The notes under the pieces are model-generated. The model had not been told where the DNA came from. It did no database searches and saw nothing but the letters and a program-made list of their open reading frames with translations. A program made the position numbers and the translations under genes. This document shows, piece after piece, positions 22,554-37,500 of a DNA stretch of 64,000 nucleotides. The number at the start of each line of letters is the position of its first letter. Position 1 is the stretch's first letter. Source of the DNA: Angiostrongylus vasorum (taxonomy: Eukaryota > Nematoda > Chromadorea > Rhabditida > Metastrongylidae); contig JADANN010000468.1 of NCBI GenBank assembly GCA_018806985.1, positions 5,998,072 through 6,062,071 of the forward strand, in the 5' to 3' direction.

Positions 22554-25500
22554 TCAACTTCGTAAGCGATTGGTTAACATTGTCAACAAATGGCACGCAA
22601 TGACGGCATATTCGTAGAAGTTCTCCCCAAGGTCGATTCGATAGCGATCGCTTTTCAACTGACAGACTGCACTCGGGATTAAGTCAACTGCTCTATGAAA
22701 CCAGTACATCTTGGCAACAGTGTTTTCGCAACTATGTTTATGAAGCGGGTATGTCTGGATATCGAAAAGGTACGTACACCAAGCAGGCAATTGTCCACCT
22801 GGGGCGATCTGAGCCGTCGTGTTTGCATTCTTTATGGAGACCATCTAGCACAATATCAATATCAGAGCTGTCCGTAGGTTTGACAGAGATTTAGTGCCCA
22901 GTTAGCAAGCCTCATTCCCACTTAGTAAATCTCGCCATTTGTTTAAGTTGGATTGGAAGAAAAGCATCAAAAGACGAAAGCAAGCCTCCGAAACCTTCTT
23001 AGTAGTTGGACTCAAAGGTCTTCATTCTAAACCGTAAAATTCGATTCAATTAGGGAACTGCTCTACATTCTTTTAACACCAACTCCAAGGTGGCGGGTAG
23101 CTTAGTGGTAGTGATGCAGTTGACTAAACAAAAAGGTCGAAGCTACACAGACCCTTGTTGACCTCGCCCAGTGCGCACCAAAGTTCCCATCTCTCCGAGA
23201 TCGGGAAATTAGTGCCAGACTTCTCTCCTACGAGCTTACTTGCTCAAGTCCACATGCGGACACCAATAATACGGGTATCCCAGGGCTGCTGGGAGAACTG
23301 AATCGACAAACATCGAACTACATTCATGACGAAAACGAAAATGCTCCGGCAGCAGCCAAACCTATATGCATGGAGTTCGAAGATCTCGCGTGGACCATAG
23401 AACTAGAATGCAAGAGATGCTTAAATGAACAGAATATCATATCGAATCGCACAGGAAAAAAAATAAAAACAAATGTCTCTTCAGACGCCTATTTTCGTTT
23501 GACCTACTCAGCAGTTCATTTTTCACTTTTTCAGAAAAAAAATGAGACTATTACAATCATACACGTAACGTTAAACACAGATTGATCTATCATCCGACAA
23601 GAACAGTCACTGTATGGAGCAGACAAGTTGTATAGGTGACCAATGCAAAGTTGTTAAATACTGATATTTATTAACATACCAGTGCAATTGCTATATTAAT
23701 CGATTTGTCACATAATAGTGTATTACATGACCTCATATAGTACGTGGACACAAATAAACATCTAACAGTTTGACTGATAAGTGCTGCTGGCCACCCATCA
23801 GAATATTTCTTTCAAAATAACTCGTTTATAAATGTCATTCTTCCCAACGGTTTACCGCCTCGTAGTGGCTCGGAGGTGTTCCTGGGTGTCGGGCTGCGAT
23901 ATACAATGGGGGTGATTCATCCCCACAGCAGAGTCTCCCAAGCTGAGAATGAGCCCGACATTTCCGTCAGGAAGCCAGCTAAAAAGTAAACCAATGCCAG
24001 GATCCACCACCGTTCTGGTATCACATGGTGGCAAATCTCCTTCTGATCCACAAGGGTGGTGTCTGCCTGTGGTGGCGACGACCTGCGGCAGACTTTGGCC
24101 AGGCTAACCTCGGGACTCCAAGGAAACACAGTGGCTAAACCAGCAATACTCTGAAAAGTGGAGAATATGCTGGGTCCCGCACAACCAGTGACGACGGGCC
24201 CTCCAAGTATCCATGTAAGTATAAATGTCATACATGCTTTCAATCTTACTGTTACTGTAATGCTGGATGGCAAAGAAGGCCAAAGTAAAGTAAACGACAT
24301 TGTAGCAGTAGATTGAACAAAAAGAACCATCGAGAAAACTAAATTCTGTATCATCTAGTTTTTAATGGCCTCTGCAGAAATACGAATGAAATCAAATGTG
24401 TATAGCAGTAGATTACGACCACCATGCTCAATAATCGATCCATTACCATAAGTTACTCTTTAAAACCAACATACTTTATGGCACACTCCTTGCCTGAATA
24501 GCTTCGTAAGGAAAATGAACACTAGTTAAGAATAGCCTGCCCGGATGTTAGATGTCCTTGTTTTCGACCGACCTGCATTATCTAGCATATCAAGATCGGC
24601 CAGTTATATCGCCCTTGATCGATATAAATCGACTATTCGCAGAAATTATTACAGTTACAGAAATCGACGATGTCGTTTTGTGAAAATCCCAGCCGCAAAG
24701 GCAAGGAGCTTCCATCCGATTCACCAAAACTGCCGATTACACCACTTTTGAATCAGCATCAAGCATGTCACCTATTGAAGATGACAGAACTCGTGTCGGA
24801 ACCAACACATTAGTTAGACCACCCTCTCCTAGATGACGATTCTAAGAATCAAAAGGATGGAATCAGATAAGAACTACGGCTCAGACAACACGTAGAGAAA
24901 AGCGCGAACATCAGCATCAGATTTAATCGACATAATAGCCGTAAATATTCTCCTATCACTAAAACAGATTACTGTTCTTCTCTGACGAGACATCCTCTAC
25001 ATCTGCCCAAGCAGTGCTAACAAACTGGATTTTTTTCTGCCTAATTGAGCTTCTTTGTAGTAGCCCAGAGTTAAGCACCTTCCTGCAACCAGGTTTTTAT
25101 AGCCATTGTGTGTTTGTTTTGATCCAGTTAATTGAATAGCTTCCGAAAAATTCCACTCGTTCGCTCGGCTGAGTTTCACTAACTGCCGATGAAATGCAAT
25201 TATGTAATTACACTAGAAGAAATGATTACAGACTGTGTTCGTTTTACGAGAAATTCAACATAGTTCAGGACGATCCCTAGATGTGCTCACGACCAGGGCG
25301 TTGACGCGAGGATGGTAACACCTTTCACCAGATTTTCTTTAGAAGGGGACACAACTCGTCGCAGGACTACGCACTTATCCTTAATTTCCTCATAAGGAAT
25401 TACATACTACTTTGTACCTAGTGACTTACTACAAGACGTTCTTATAAAATTGTACCCATGGAAACTTTGCACCGGTTATCGTAGTGCATAGCCGATTCAC

Positions 25501-28500
25501 ATGTTTCTTCATCAGTAATTTTTATCCACATTGCCGTGGTTTACCATGTAACCTACGGTTCGTGATTTAACTGTTCTCCAGTGACCAATCTAAAGTCGGC
25601 AGAGCACCCTTCAAATTAATACATTATCCTACGGTCCTAATGAAAGATGTTTGTTTGTTTAAATACGAAATAACGACTAACAGAATATCCAACATAAACA
25701 AGTCACTTTATAATACACATAGGAACAATGGCAACTCCGAATGACTATTAAGCATAAGCACGATCAAGGAGTAAAACAACTGGATTTTCACTTAATCTCA
25801 TCACAAATAATCAACTGCGTTAGTGCTACGAACTTTCCTTGATGAGCTTACACAAATTTGTTAACACGCGTCTTTGACATTCGACCGCTGACGTTTACGC
25901 GACTTCGCCTTTATCAGACCCCGGACGCACTGTTCTATTGTCTCACTTGGTGAATATTCAACAGTCCTAATGAAAAATAAAAAAAAGAGGATAAAGCTCT
26001 CGGAGTTAATCAACCCCTTAGGGATGCGCCATGCATTCGACTTCATGAAGCATCGTTTGGAGGTGATTGAATGCATACCTGGCCTTTACAATGACTCGCT
26101 CTGGCCTAATCAAGCCAATGCTGCTATCTTCCCAGACAAGCCTGGTAGCAATCTGCCGACCCCAGAGGGATGAAAGGCTTGGTGGGCCACTGGCGTTGGA
26201 AGCGGTCCCATGTGTATTGCAGGGCGCTTCCGACCACTGCGGCACTTACTTACTTGGATACCTGGACGGTCCATCTTCACGAGCTGTGCGGACCCCAGCA
26301 CATATGCCATTCGTTCCTTTCTCTCGCAATCGTAGTCCATGGTGGTGGTCTTGTTCGAGCATGGTAGCACTTGCAAGTCTCGTACCGTGATCTGTAAAAC
26401 AACTGCAGCTGCGAATACAGCTGATTAACTTTGTTTACGAACAGGTCCGCCCAGCGTGTAGGTGGTCGTCCTGGGGGACGTTTTCATTCTCTTGGAGTCC
26501 ACTCTACTGTTCTTTTCGTCCATCTGTCGTCCGTTTTTCTCATTATGTAACCGGCCCATCTATGTTTCGCTATCGATGTATATTCATTCTCCTGGATCTC
26601 GAAGATTTGACAGATTTCGAAGGTCAGAGCTTCGCATTCCGGCTAGATATTGAGAGTGCCGGTTATATTTCAGAAGACACCGCTCAAGCGCTCTGTGAGT
26701 AGTGCGAAGCATTTTTGACGTAGTTAAAGTATCAACCCATGTCTCCGCATCATAATAGAGCGCTGGGAGGACCGTAGAATCGAAGAGATGAGCGCGGATT
26801 TTCGAGTCCTTCAGTTGGTCGCTGGCTTCCTTGAGAGGCCCGAATGCGGCCCAAGCTGCTCAGTTTTCCATTGCGGCACACGCACCCTAATGGAAATTTA
26901 ATACAGAAACTAGAACCAAATTTTTTAAAAATCATTCACCGTCTTCGATTAATAAAGGGGGAGCCCACCCATATTCCGCGTGGATCCTGGCCATTCTGCT
27001 ATGCCGAAAGCCGATCCTGAGATAAGTGTACCAGAGCGTTCCTATCTTCCCAACGGTTTACCGCCTCACAGTGGCTGGGAGGTGTTCCTAGGTGTCGGAC
27101 TGCGATATACAGGGGGGAGATTCGTCCACGCCGCAGGGTCTCGCAAACTGAGATGGAGTCCGGCGTCTCCATCAGGAAGCCTAGCTAAGAGTAAACCAAT
27201 ACCAGGATCCACCACCGTCTTGGTATCAAAGTCGCATGGTGGTAAATCTCCCTCTGATCCACAAGGGCTGTCTGTCGTGGTGACGACCTGGGGCAGATTT
27301 TGGCCAGGCTGTCCTGGGGATTTCACGGAACCACAATGGCTTAACCAGCAAATCTCCGACAAATGATGATTATGCTGGGGCCCGCACAACTAGTGATGAC
27401 GGGCCGTTCAAGTATCAAGTAAGTATCAAGAGCGTTCCTATATCCAGGGGAAGTGTTCATGCGACGTGGGGCGCCGTAATCCCATCGAACCAAATCCCAT
27501 TAAGATAATAGAATATTTAACTAATAATAACGATAAGACTGTGTAACAGTATATCAAGGCTCTAAAGAAAGTGAAGTAGGTGAAAGAACAGTTAGTGAAT
27601 ATCAAAGATATGTGTCAGCAATCCCGTGTCAGCTCATCAAGAAGAGCTCGTTAGTCTAAACTAAGGAACCACTAACATTAATCTGTCCATAAATCTGTGG
27701 ATGCGAAGTGTAGTCTTGGATAATCTTTGAGAAAGACTATAACGAAACGTGCTGACATTCTGCTAATCGAAGTTACCACTTCCTTTCCAGACAATCACGT
27801 GCCAGCTGAAGAATATGCAACGAAGAAATTCAGTCATGGATCACCAACTAAAAAAATCATTAAAAAGAAATGCTCTTTAACACATTCACTACGACTCTGG
27901 TTTTTCGACGATGAACAGCGAATTTTTTGACAAATACAACGTTTGACATTTTGAGACCTTGACACACCTATGGAAGAAGTATGGCCCTGTCGCTTATGGG
28001 CATTCCTTTAAAAAGTTCTGGAAACTACTAGTACATGAACAAATTTACACATTTCAAAGCAAGCGGAAGAATCTAATGCATCACTGTGTTTTGCTGAACG
28101 AGATCTATGTTGTTCTACCAATTCGCTTCTTGAAATATAAGTGTTAACAAAACAAGAGAAATATACGGCTTGCGAACTCCAGAAAATGTAACCAGAGTTC
28201 TAACTTCGCTGAATAGGAAGATCTACAAGTCTTATCGGGAAAAAGTTATGTTTGTTTAAAGGGCAAGGTTAAAGTTTAAAGAGGAGTCAAATTATCGCCG
28301 ATCATATATGTTTGTTATATTTCACGGTCTCGAATGCGTTAATAGACAATTTAAAGGAGAGCTGATATATTATGATATATAACTGCTATCATACCGTATT
28401 ACGAAACATTTCAATTTCTACTTCTTCGAGATGAGAGTGAATAAGAGGGATCCAATAGTCTACACTTCTGATTGGCAACAAATTCAGAATAGTTTCCAGC

Positions 28501-31500
28501 TGTAAACAAAGACGGCCATCATCATCAAAATCCATTTCTATTAAAATGCTTGGCGTTTAAAACACTTACAATAGCCAGACCACAAGTATTTGGGTTTCGA
28601 TGCAGATAACCGAAATCACGTATCATGCGCAAGCAAACTCTTTCATCACAGGTCAAAGCCCGCAAAGCTGTGTTCTGGCCCTAAAAATAGTTTATGAAAG
28701 GAAAAAAAAGTCTTTAATGTGTTCCAATGCAATAATCCAGTAAGCAGCACTTTAGGTTAAAAACAGATTGAACTAAGTGCAATCAACGATAACGATAAAG
28801 TATCGAAATACTATTCGCACTTGCTTTACCGAGCTAACGCTATTATTGGAATACTAACCACTGGGGTAATAGGGTAGGTTAATTTAGGTAATGATGATTC
28901 CATTGAGCATAATGCAACATGAAGCTAACGAGAAAATCTCCAGTCGAGTAATGGCGAACAAGAAGTGGTTGACTGGTACATATTATTATGATTGAAATCA
29001 GGTTGGCCAGGGCACCTACAAAATTCAGAGAGGGCTCAGAAAGGTAAAACGGTAGTTCAGGGTAATCTTCCCTCCGCAATCATGACCCATCACGACAACT
29101 GGAAATGAAAAAAATGGTGAGCTATTGATTAAAAAAATGAATTTCGTATCTCTTGCATAAGCGATGATGACTTTTTTCCTAACAAGTCCAGATAAATTTT
29201 GGTAATAGAGAACTCATTAACAAGTTTATAACCTAACACAATTGTAGAACATACTTTGGAATATCACTTTAAAACAAGAGTAGTAAGTCTGCTAAGAGGT
29301 AATCTTAATTTGAAGTTCAGTTGAAAACAAAACTTATAAAAAATCCAGTTTTTATCGCGGTCAAAAAAAATGAAAATTGCAGTGGGTATAGGGACAATCG
29401 GTGCTCAGAAAGGAGAAGTTTTCATGATTTTTTACGACTAAACTTTGAGAGATGGGCGAGAATGAAGCTGAACAGTGGGCATTTGGCAGCGCAACAGAAT
29501 CGAAGTGGGGTAATGCTATTAAAATGGGAAGACAAGAAGTATATTATTGTGCAGTCCACAGTTCATGACGCGTGTTTCCGCGAGCTCATCAATACCAGAG
29601 GTGATTGAATGCTACAACCAGAGGAAGCTTTTTCGTAGACAAAATTGATCATATGGCGGTATAATGCCCATTTGTTGGAAGAACTGGCAAGTGATAAGTA
29701 CATTTCTGTCTCTTCATGCTCTAGACATGCTGTGTTGTAAATTTTCTTCACCAGCCATTATTTCTTTGCAGCATATTCCCTTAAACATGGATAGTCTCTG
29801 GTCGCAAAATTATCTTCTCCAAAAAAAAGGGGTTTTTTTCAAACTATGAGGTATACAGAGCAGTTTTTCATGACCCACTCATGATATTGGACCTATGTTT
29901 GACAAGCTATAAATAGAATACGAAAACCGTGGTAAAAAAAACCTCAGTGAACCACTGGACATGCGTGACGCCAAACCGTCCCACACGTTCGTATGTACAT
30001 TAAACTAGTTCCCAGTGAGTGCAACGAAACGAGTGTAAGAAGTGTTGTTACCCATAGCACATGAGGAAACACCTCATCTATGTGTTTAATAATTGTTATC
30101 ACGTATTTAATTGTCTAAGCAGTTGAGGAGTCGGGTGGCAAAGTGGTAGCGATTCGCGAAAGTGCTGAGACACTCACATCTGACGTCGGATTAAACAAAG
30201 GTGAAAAAAAAACTACAATTACTTTAGGCTGGTTAAAATTATGCTCATAAAACATGAAAATCACAATTTCCTTTCATAAGTTCTAACTTGGTCATACTGC
30301 TATGGAAGGAACCCGAAATATCATGGAAGCGTGGTAACGTGGAAGCACTTCCATATGCACGGTACCTAGACGGTTCGAAAGCTCTCGCACAACAGACACG
30401 AGTTCATGATGAAGAAGGTGGTGGGTATCCAAGAAAAAAATACTACGGCTGTCTGGACGCCATAATTAAAGTTACTTCGATTACAATTTGCAAGTTAGGT
30501 TACGAAACGTAGCCTCAGCTACTACTCCCAACGGAACTCTTGGTACTTTCGAAGTAAAATCTTTAACAACAGTAAAAGCGAAAAACGCCTTCGAAAATAC
30601 CGCTGCTTCCAGAACTTCAGAAGTTCCTATGCTAATAGGACAAGCAAACTTGAATCCTTTTTGGAAAAATGTGTAGATTTCAATGGCTCTTATTTCAAAC
30701 ATCAAGATGTGTTCAACAAACAGTCGCACATGTTCGAACACGCATGAAACGCGAAAAAAATGCATATTACTCTGATATTAATACTGTGACATTAACACAC
30801 ATTAGTACTCACCGAATGATGAATCGACGAGTCACCACAGCTCGTCCCCGAATCAGACGGCGACGGATTTTTAAAACTCAGTCGAGAACTAAAATATGTT
30901 TCTTCTTTTTCCAAATATTTTCAAATATCGAACAAAATATTTGGAATTAATTGAAATAGGGGAGGGGTAGCATAGCGGTTGTGATGCTGGTAACCATGAG
31001 CACGGTGCTGGTTCGATCCCTCTCCAGGCTCACCAACCCTCCCATCCCTACGGGTTGGGAATTTGGTCCCGGGCTTGTGCGGGAAAAATCACTCTCTGCA
31101 GTCCAAATGGAAACGCTCTAGCCCGGCTATCTCAGGGTTCCAGTAAGAATCGACTCGAGCGGCATTCTACGACATTCAAGATAAAATGAAAATCCTCCAG
31201 CACCAGATAAAGCATACGTAAAAGTTGGTGGACCTAAGTAGATGGTCGAGCGATGCGAGGAAACGAATCGAATATGAGAAGTGCTGAGTACCGCACAGTA
31301 GGTGTGAAGAAGGGTCGTATAAAATGAAAATAGAAAAATATTTGAAACAATATATCACTGTGATCCATGACGGATATACCTGTCCGTTCTACATGTAACT
31401 ATTCGTGACGCCGGGGGATTGAAAAAAGAGCTGAAATAATGAAATCTCAACTCTATGAAGAATAAAAACACGAACAATTTTTTTCAGAGCATTTCCAAAT

Positions 31501-34500
31501 ATCGAACATAATATTTGAAATAATATGTCATTGTTCAAAAGAATAAACCTGTCCGCTCCACATGTACCCATTCGTGACGATGGCAGATCAAAAACAGAAC
31601 TGCAATGATGGCAGATAAATTAATCAGAATTAAATGGCTCCGATTCTCTATAAAGGAAAGCTCGGACTCACGTTTGCTGTAAATCGCCTGGAAAACGACG
31701 ACCGTTCCTAAAGAAACCTCCACTCTGTTTATACATATTCTCATTGATACTGCACATACTGGCAAAATCACCAAGTTTCGTCTCATTCGAAATATTACCC
31801 ATGCTTCTCTCTAGTTTAGACCCGCCACGAAATGAGTGGCGAATATGTCCATGACTCATCGTTGTTCCCTCATCAAGAGATTTGTCAAAAACAGAGTTTA
31901 GCTTAGTTCTATCCAGCTGTTCGTTAAAATTGCCCATTTCAAGGGTGAATTGATTATAATTTTGATACGCGTGAACATCAGAATCATTTCCACCGCGGAA
32001 ACCTTCTACTGAATTGGAGTTTAAGCAGCCTTCTACGTAACAGTCGTGTTCTCTGGAATGTAACGATTAGTCAAAAAAAGACGATTAAAAAAACCTTGGT
32101 AAAGTTTATTGAAAGTTGTACCTCGAGATCTTCCTGTGTTGTTTGTTGGAATCGCGAAGAACAGATTCCTTTAGAAGATGGTTTTAGATGTTTCATAAGC
32201 ACTGGAAAAAATGTTACAGGAATAACCAACCTGTTGGAACTCTGAATTTCTTCTTATTTCGCATCGTTTATTTACTATTACCGTGCGTTGCGATGAGCTC
32301 GCCATACGTTGCATAGGTGCATCATATGTTTCCTCCCAATTAGAATCTCTCTCTTCAAGACATGATGCAGCTTTATAAGCGCCAAAAGCCGAACTACGTT
32401 GGAGAGTTCGATAGGAGTGTTGATATGCAAAAGAGTGGTTGGATAAACCAGTCCTTGGTGCAGAAGAAACATCTTTCGAAGGTTCTAGCACTACATTCAT
32501 ATCGTTTTCACAACATTCGCGTGGAATCATGTCCGTTCCTATCGAGTTCTCTACGCCGACAGACTGAAACGTAACCCAGTGACATGTGGAAGAGGTTAAA
32601 TGACGGTTGGTTTGAAAAATATTGTTTCCCAATTCGCTATGTGCTATCTAACGTAGTACCGACTGCTGTAGAATGGACAATGCATTGGAAAACATATTAT
32701 TATCATTGACGGATAGTCATTATCAATAACACACGTCTTGTATATAGGAGCGCTGCCGGGAGAAGTTGCCTCACATGAGCGGTGCTCCACTGAAGAAGAT
32801 CTGTCTCGCTAGGACGACAAAGACGTCAGATCGAGAAGGCGGACGGTTGTGGACCATCAACTGGGATCATCGGCTTTGAGGAAGACGAAGATATCAGAAC
32901 GTTAGCCGAATAAACACCTTTATCAACGTCGCGTTAGCTTAAAAATCCATGAAGGCGTTAATTATCACGACAGAGGTTGAATGACGGTCGGTATGAAAAA
33001 AATGTGGAAGAATTAAACGTCCACATCGCAATGAGAAACAACCTCTAGCCTTTCACCAAGTAGTTCAACACAGAGTGCAGAAGTACACTCAGAGTGCAGA
33101 AGTACACTTGAGTTTGCTTGAATAAAAAGTACTAGTTATGTTGGGCAGTTAATGAATCTTCGCTGCGAACTTCGATGACAACGTTGGAATACGTTGTCGA
33201 ATCCGGAATATCTCTTCACAGATGTTCCTAATATATTTCGATTGTGAATAGTTCAAGAATTTGCAAACGCATAGTAAGAGATCTAAAGGCATCCCATTTG
33301 TTATCGCATGCAGTGATATCAATGAAAACCTGAGTGATAGATTAAACGATGTGAGTTAATTTCAATGCATTTACTTTTTCGGCTACCGCACAGCGTACCT
33401 TGAAACCCCTACAGTTTCATAACTACGTCGTGCCCAGATATAAGTGGAAATAGAAAATATACAAAAATGAAAAGATATACTAAACATATGTTGTACCAAA
33501 AGCTAATATCATCTTTGAACAGTGGGACAGAGTTTTTTGCCACACTAGAGCTGGATGTATTCCAAACATGGAAAGGTAGAAAAGACAAGAGGGATTTGCA
33601 GAGCGTGAAAATCTACAGAAATAAGTAAAAATATGTTGGAATAAGGCATTTACGTAGTGGAAAATACAACGAAGATTGAATGGATATCTTTGTGGGTACA
33701 ATGGATTATGCGATGAGTGCAATGCACACCAAAATCCGTCAAAATAGTACCACTGTATGACTGCTGATGATTCCGTGGTCTTCGGATTTTCGGTTCTAGG
33801 AAGACGAAGACGTCGAAACGTTGGATACCTAGACGGCCCATCTTCACTGGTTTTGCGGGCCCCAGCATAATTTCCGTTTTCTCGGGGTTTTGCTTGTCTA
33901 GCCATTGTGTTTCCCTGGAGTCTCGAGGTCAGCCTGGCCAAAGTCTGCCCCAGGTCCTCACCACTAACCACTACAGGCAGTCGCCGCCTTTGTGGATCAG
34001 AGGGAAGATTTGCCACCACGCGACTAATTTCATACCAGAATGGTGGTGGATCCTGGTATTGGTTTACTACGTCGAAACATCGAAACGTTAGCCAAACAAA
34101 ACATATACAACAACGTGGTGTAAGCCGAAAAAATTCAAAGACATATTAGACACAGTCACACGCACTGCCGCAAAAAAATTTTGCGTAGTAGTGAATGGAG
34201 CACAAAAAATAGTGTTTTTTATCTCACCGCACCCAGATATTTGCAACCAATATACGAGAGATAAAATGATGGCATCGATTCTATATAAAAGTAACGAATG
34301 TATACCACATCTTCTTCTTCATCCGCAGTATAGACACCAGTTTCATCCATAGAATGTTCTGAACAACCTTCACTACCACACTCCTCCTCAGAAGCGAAAG
34401 TTGTGACGTACTGCGGCTCAATAACATCGGATCCACAAGGCGAAAATAAACATAGATAACATTTCAAAAATTAAACTCAGTCACATTACAACATATACCA

Positions 34501-37500
34501 TGCCATGTGTATTTGCAGACATGGAAAAATGTTAAGATTTCAGTCAAGCTCGTAGCAACCGATAATACCCTTTGTTTAGATGCCTCAAAAAGGTGTGAAA
34601 TTATAAATTTACCATTTCTGCATTGTTTCTTCCCGTCTTTTGTCCATCGTTCTTCACTTCGAAGACAGGCGATCGAATATTGTGCTGATGTAGAGATGTC
34701 TGAAGTATGACACAACAGCCAATACGCTTAATTTTTTGTTGGCAATCATTATAAAAAAATCACTACATCAGACATAAGAGCTGGTATCCAAATTACTAAT
34801 GGCAAGACACCGAATGTTGTTCTACTCTTACGGAAACAACGTGCGAGTTGTTAGTGCAAGATAGAACCATTGCTGGATCAGCTTTAAACCCCCAAAAATT
34901 TCACACGACACAAAAAATAACGTCTGGGGAAGAATCTTACGTTTTTAGGTTGCCGCCTTCTTATTGGACCCTCGACCGCAAAGTGAATTTGCTTAAACGT
35001 TTCACCATACACAGTCTTAATACAGCTGGTTGATCTAGAAGCTTCGCCTGCTTCAGCAGCTTCCTTTAACTCTTTTTCTGAGTAGAACTCTGAACTATTT
35101 CAATGAAAAAAGAATTTTAACACGTAATGGTCAACAATAGTCTCATGTGAATCTCTTCCTTTCTGGTCGTTTATTTTTCCGCAGTCTTTTTCATATTTCG
35201 TGCATTAATTCGATAGATGGATGACCAAAGTTGTCATTTCAGGTGCATTGTGTAGAAAACTACATCATACTTACTTGGGTACTAGGATGGCCCGTCTTCA
35301 CTGGTTATGCGGGGCCCAGCATAACTTCCATTCTCCGGAAATTTGGTAGTTTAGTCACTGTGGTTCTCTGGAGTCCCGAGGACAGCTTGGCAAAAGTCTA
35401 CCCCGGGTCGTCGCCACCACAGCCATTCGCCGCCTTTGTGGATCAAATTGTGGATTTGTCACCACGCGACTAGCTTTATACCAGGATGGTGGTGGATCCT
35501 GGTATTGGTTTACTCTTAGTTAGGCTTTCTGATGGAAACGCCGGACTCATTCTCAGCTTGGAGACCCCACCGGGTGGATGATTCCTCCCGCTGTACAACG
35601 GAGCCCGACACCCAGGAACACCTCCCAGCCACGATGAGGCGTTGGGAAGAACTACGTCATATACTTAGTAATACATAAAAACTGGGTATGGCAGGAGTAC
35701 CACAGAAACTGTTGCTAATAAGGGAAGTACCAAAGTAGCAACATGTTTTTTTTACACTTCCCCATTTGTCCCGCAACGATTAGTTCTTACTGCATCGACA
35801 GAAGGGCTAATTAGGATGGTACTTCAGGACTCAAGAAGTAGAGTGTTACCGGAATGCTTACCATATGTACTAATTGTACTAGCGACGAAATTAGGCATCT
35901 TTCACTAAGTATTAAGAAAAAAAAAAGAAGTTAAACTAAAAACGTATCATTATAAAATACTTACTTGCGTTTCCATCAAAGCCAACCATAAGCATACCCG
36001 AGTTATTACCGTAACGAATTCGATGAAAGATTGGGTGGTTCAATCCTTTTGTAATTGAGCTCTGACCAGTTAGTTTCTTAACCACCTTGGGAAAAAAATC
36101 TTTCTATACTCATACAAACGTATTACATTCTCATTATATGAATGTAAACATCCAAAATCTATAGAAATGCGTGCACGTACTTCGCTGTTAAGGATAGGTT
36201 CAGTAAAACTTAATCCGTAACGTTTATACTTATCCATCAGATCTTCGTCTTGGTTGTCGACGTTGGAGACCATGTTTTCGTATCTTTTCTGGACCGACTG
36301 CCATGAGACCTAAAACAGACAGAGAACATCACTGTTTCCCCTATAATCCCATTTAAGACTCGAATGTGCACCAGTAAAGACTCCTCTTATCGATCAAATG
36401 CTCATTCGTTATAAGACCACACAAACACTAAGCTGTATATTTTTAGAGTTTTGAGAAGAAAGTAGCTATGTATAGCTAGCTGGACTCTATTATGGGGATA
36501 CTAGCGAATAGCACGTTCATTCTCGACGAAGACATCTGATTCATTTGTTGAAGGGGAGAAATCATCGATACTCTACCCACATAACACGTTCGAATATCTT
36601 TATTGAGGCGACTCGTTGAACGTGTGGGACTCGTTCTGGACAAACACCACATCCCTGAATATAATTATGTGTATAAGGATGGTTAAGAGAATCTGATGGG
36701 GCAAACCCGACAAGATCATCCTCTGAATCCACGTGCTTTTGAGAGGAAGTATATGGGCACTTTTAAAATCCGTTTAACACCTCTCTTTATGCCAAAAAAT
36801 GTAGTAAGTGTCTTCGCCACTAAACGGCTTCTGATTCTCCAAAACGAAAAGCATGGAAACCTAGAATAGGGATTAAAAAATGACCGCCATAGGGCTCAAG
36901 AAAAAAATAATGAGTTAATTTGCTAGAAGTTATGGTTGTTTAAGACCACGTAATCACAACTGGTTAGAACGAAAATTTCACCATGTTAAAAAACGGAGTT
37001 GAATATAGAACAAGCATAAAACCAACATAATCTTTCTGTTGCGAACGTCGTACTCTGTCAACGAATTCCAGCAAGAAATTGCAAGCCTAAAAAAGTCCTC
37101 CGACAATAGTGGATTTATACCCAAACCGCTAGAAAAAAAACTAACAATTTTCATTCTGCGAACATTCTCCGGTCTGGAAAAATCCTCTTGAGCAGCACAT
37201 TTTCTTTCTTCACTGAATGCGACATTAATCTATATAGTACATTATATACAGTAACTAGATAAGTTTTACGAAATCATAAAAAGAAGGTCGTTAGGTCATG
37301 ACAGATAATCTGAGCAAACTCTAAGTTGAACACTGAGGCAGAGTAGACTATACGAATGGACTTCAACTGGTTAGTAGTTAAGTGTTTGCGCTACCCAATC
37401 TTGGATAAATATATCTCTTCTCACAGCTAAAACGAGATTTTGTCGGGTAGGAGATGATACCTCGTGTACCGGTGATGTATTCAGCTGCAACGCTTCCGTT

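Noticed and set aside
26980..27366. 128-codon plus-strand frame and its antisense partner
   Set aside because: Both lie on family F copy 3, which is noncoding in the other seven copies.
30960..31020. A functional tRNA gene
   Set aside because: The A and B boxes are good, but no cloverleaf with paired acceptor ends is seen and the sequence continues directly into the S1 body.
33480..34019. 179-codon minus-strand frame
   Set aside because: It runs through a family F copy and part of family G; the same F sequence elsewhere is closed in this frame.
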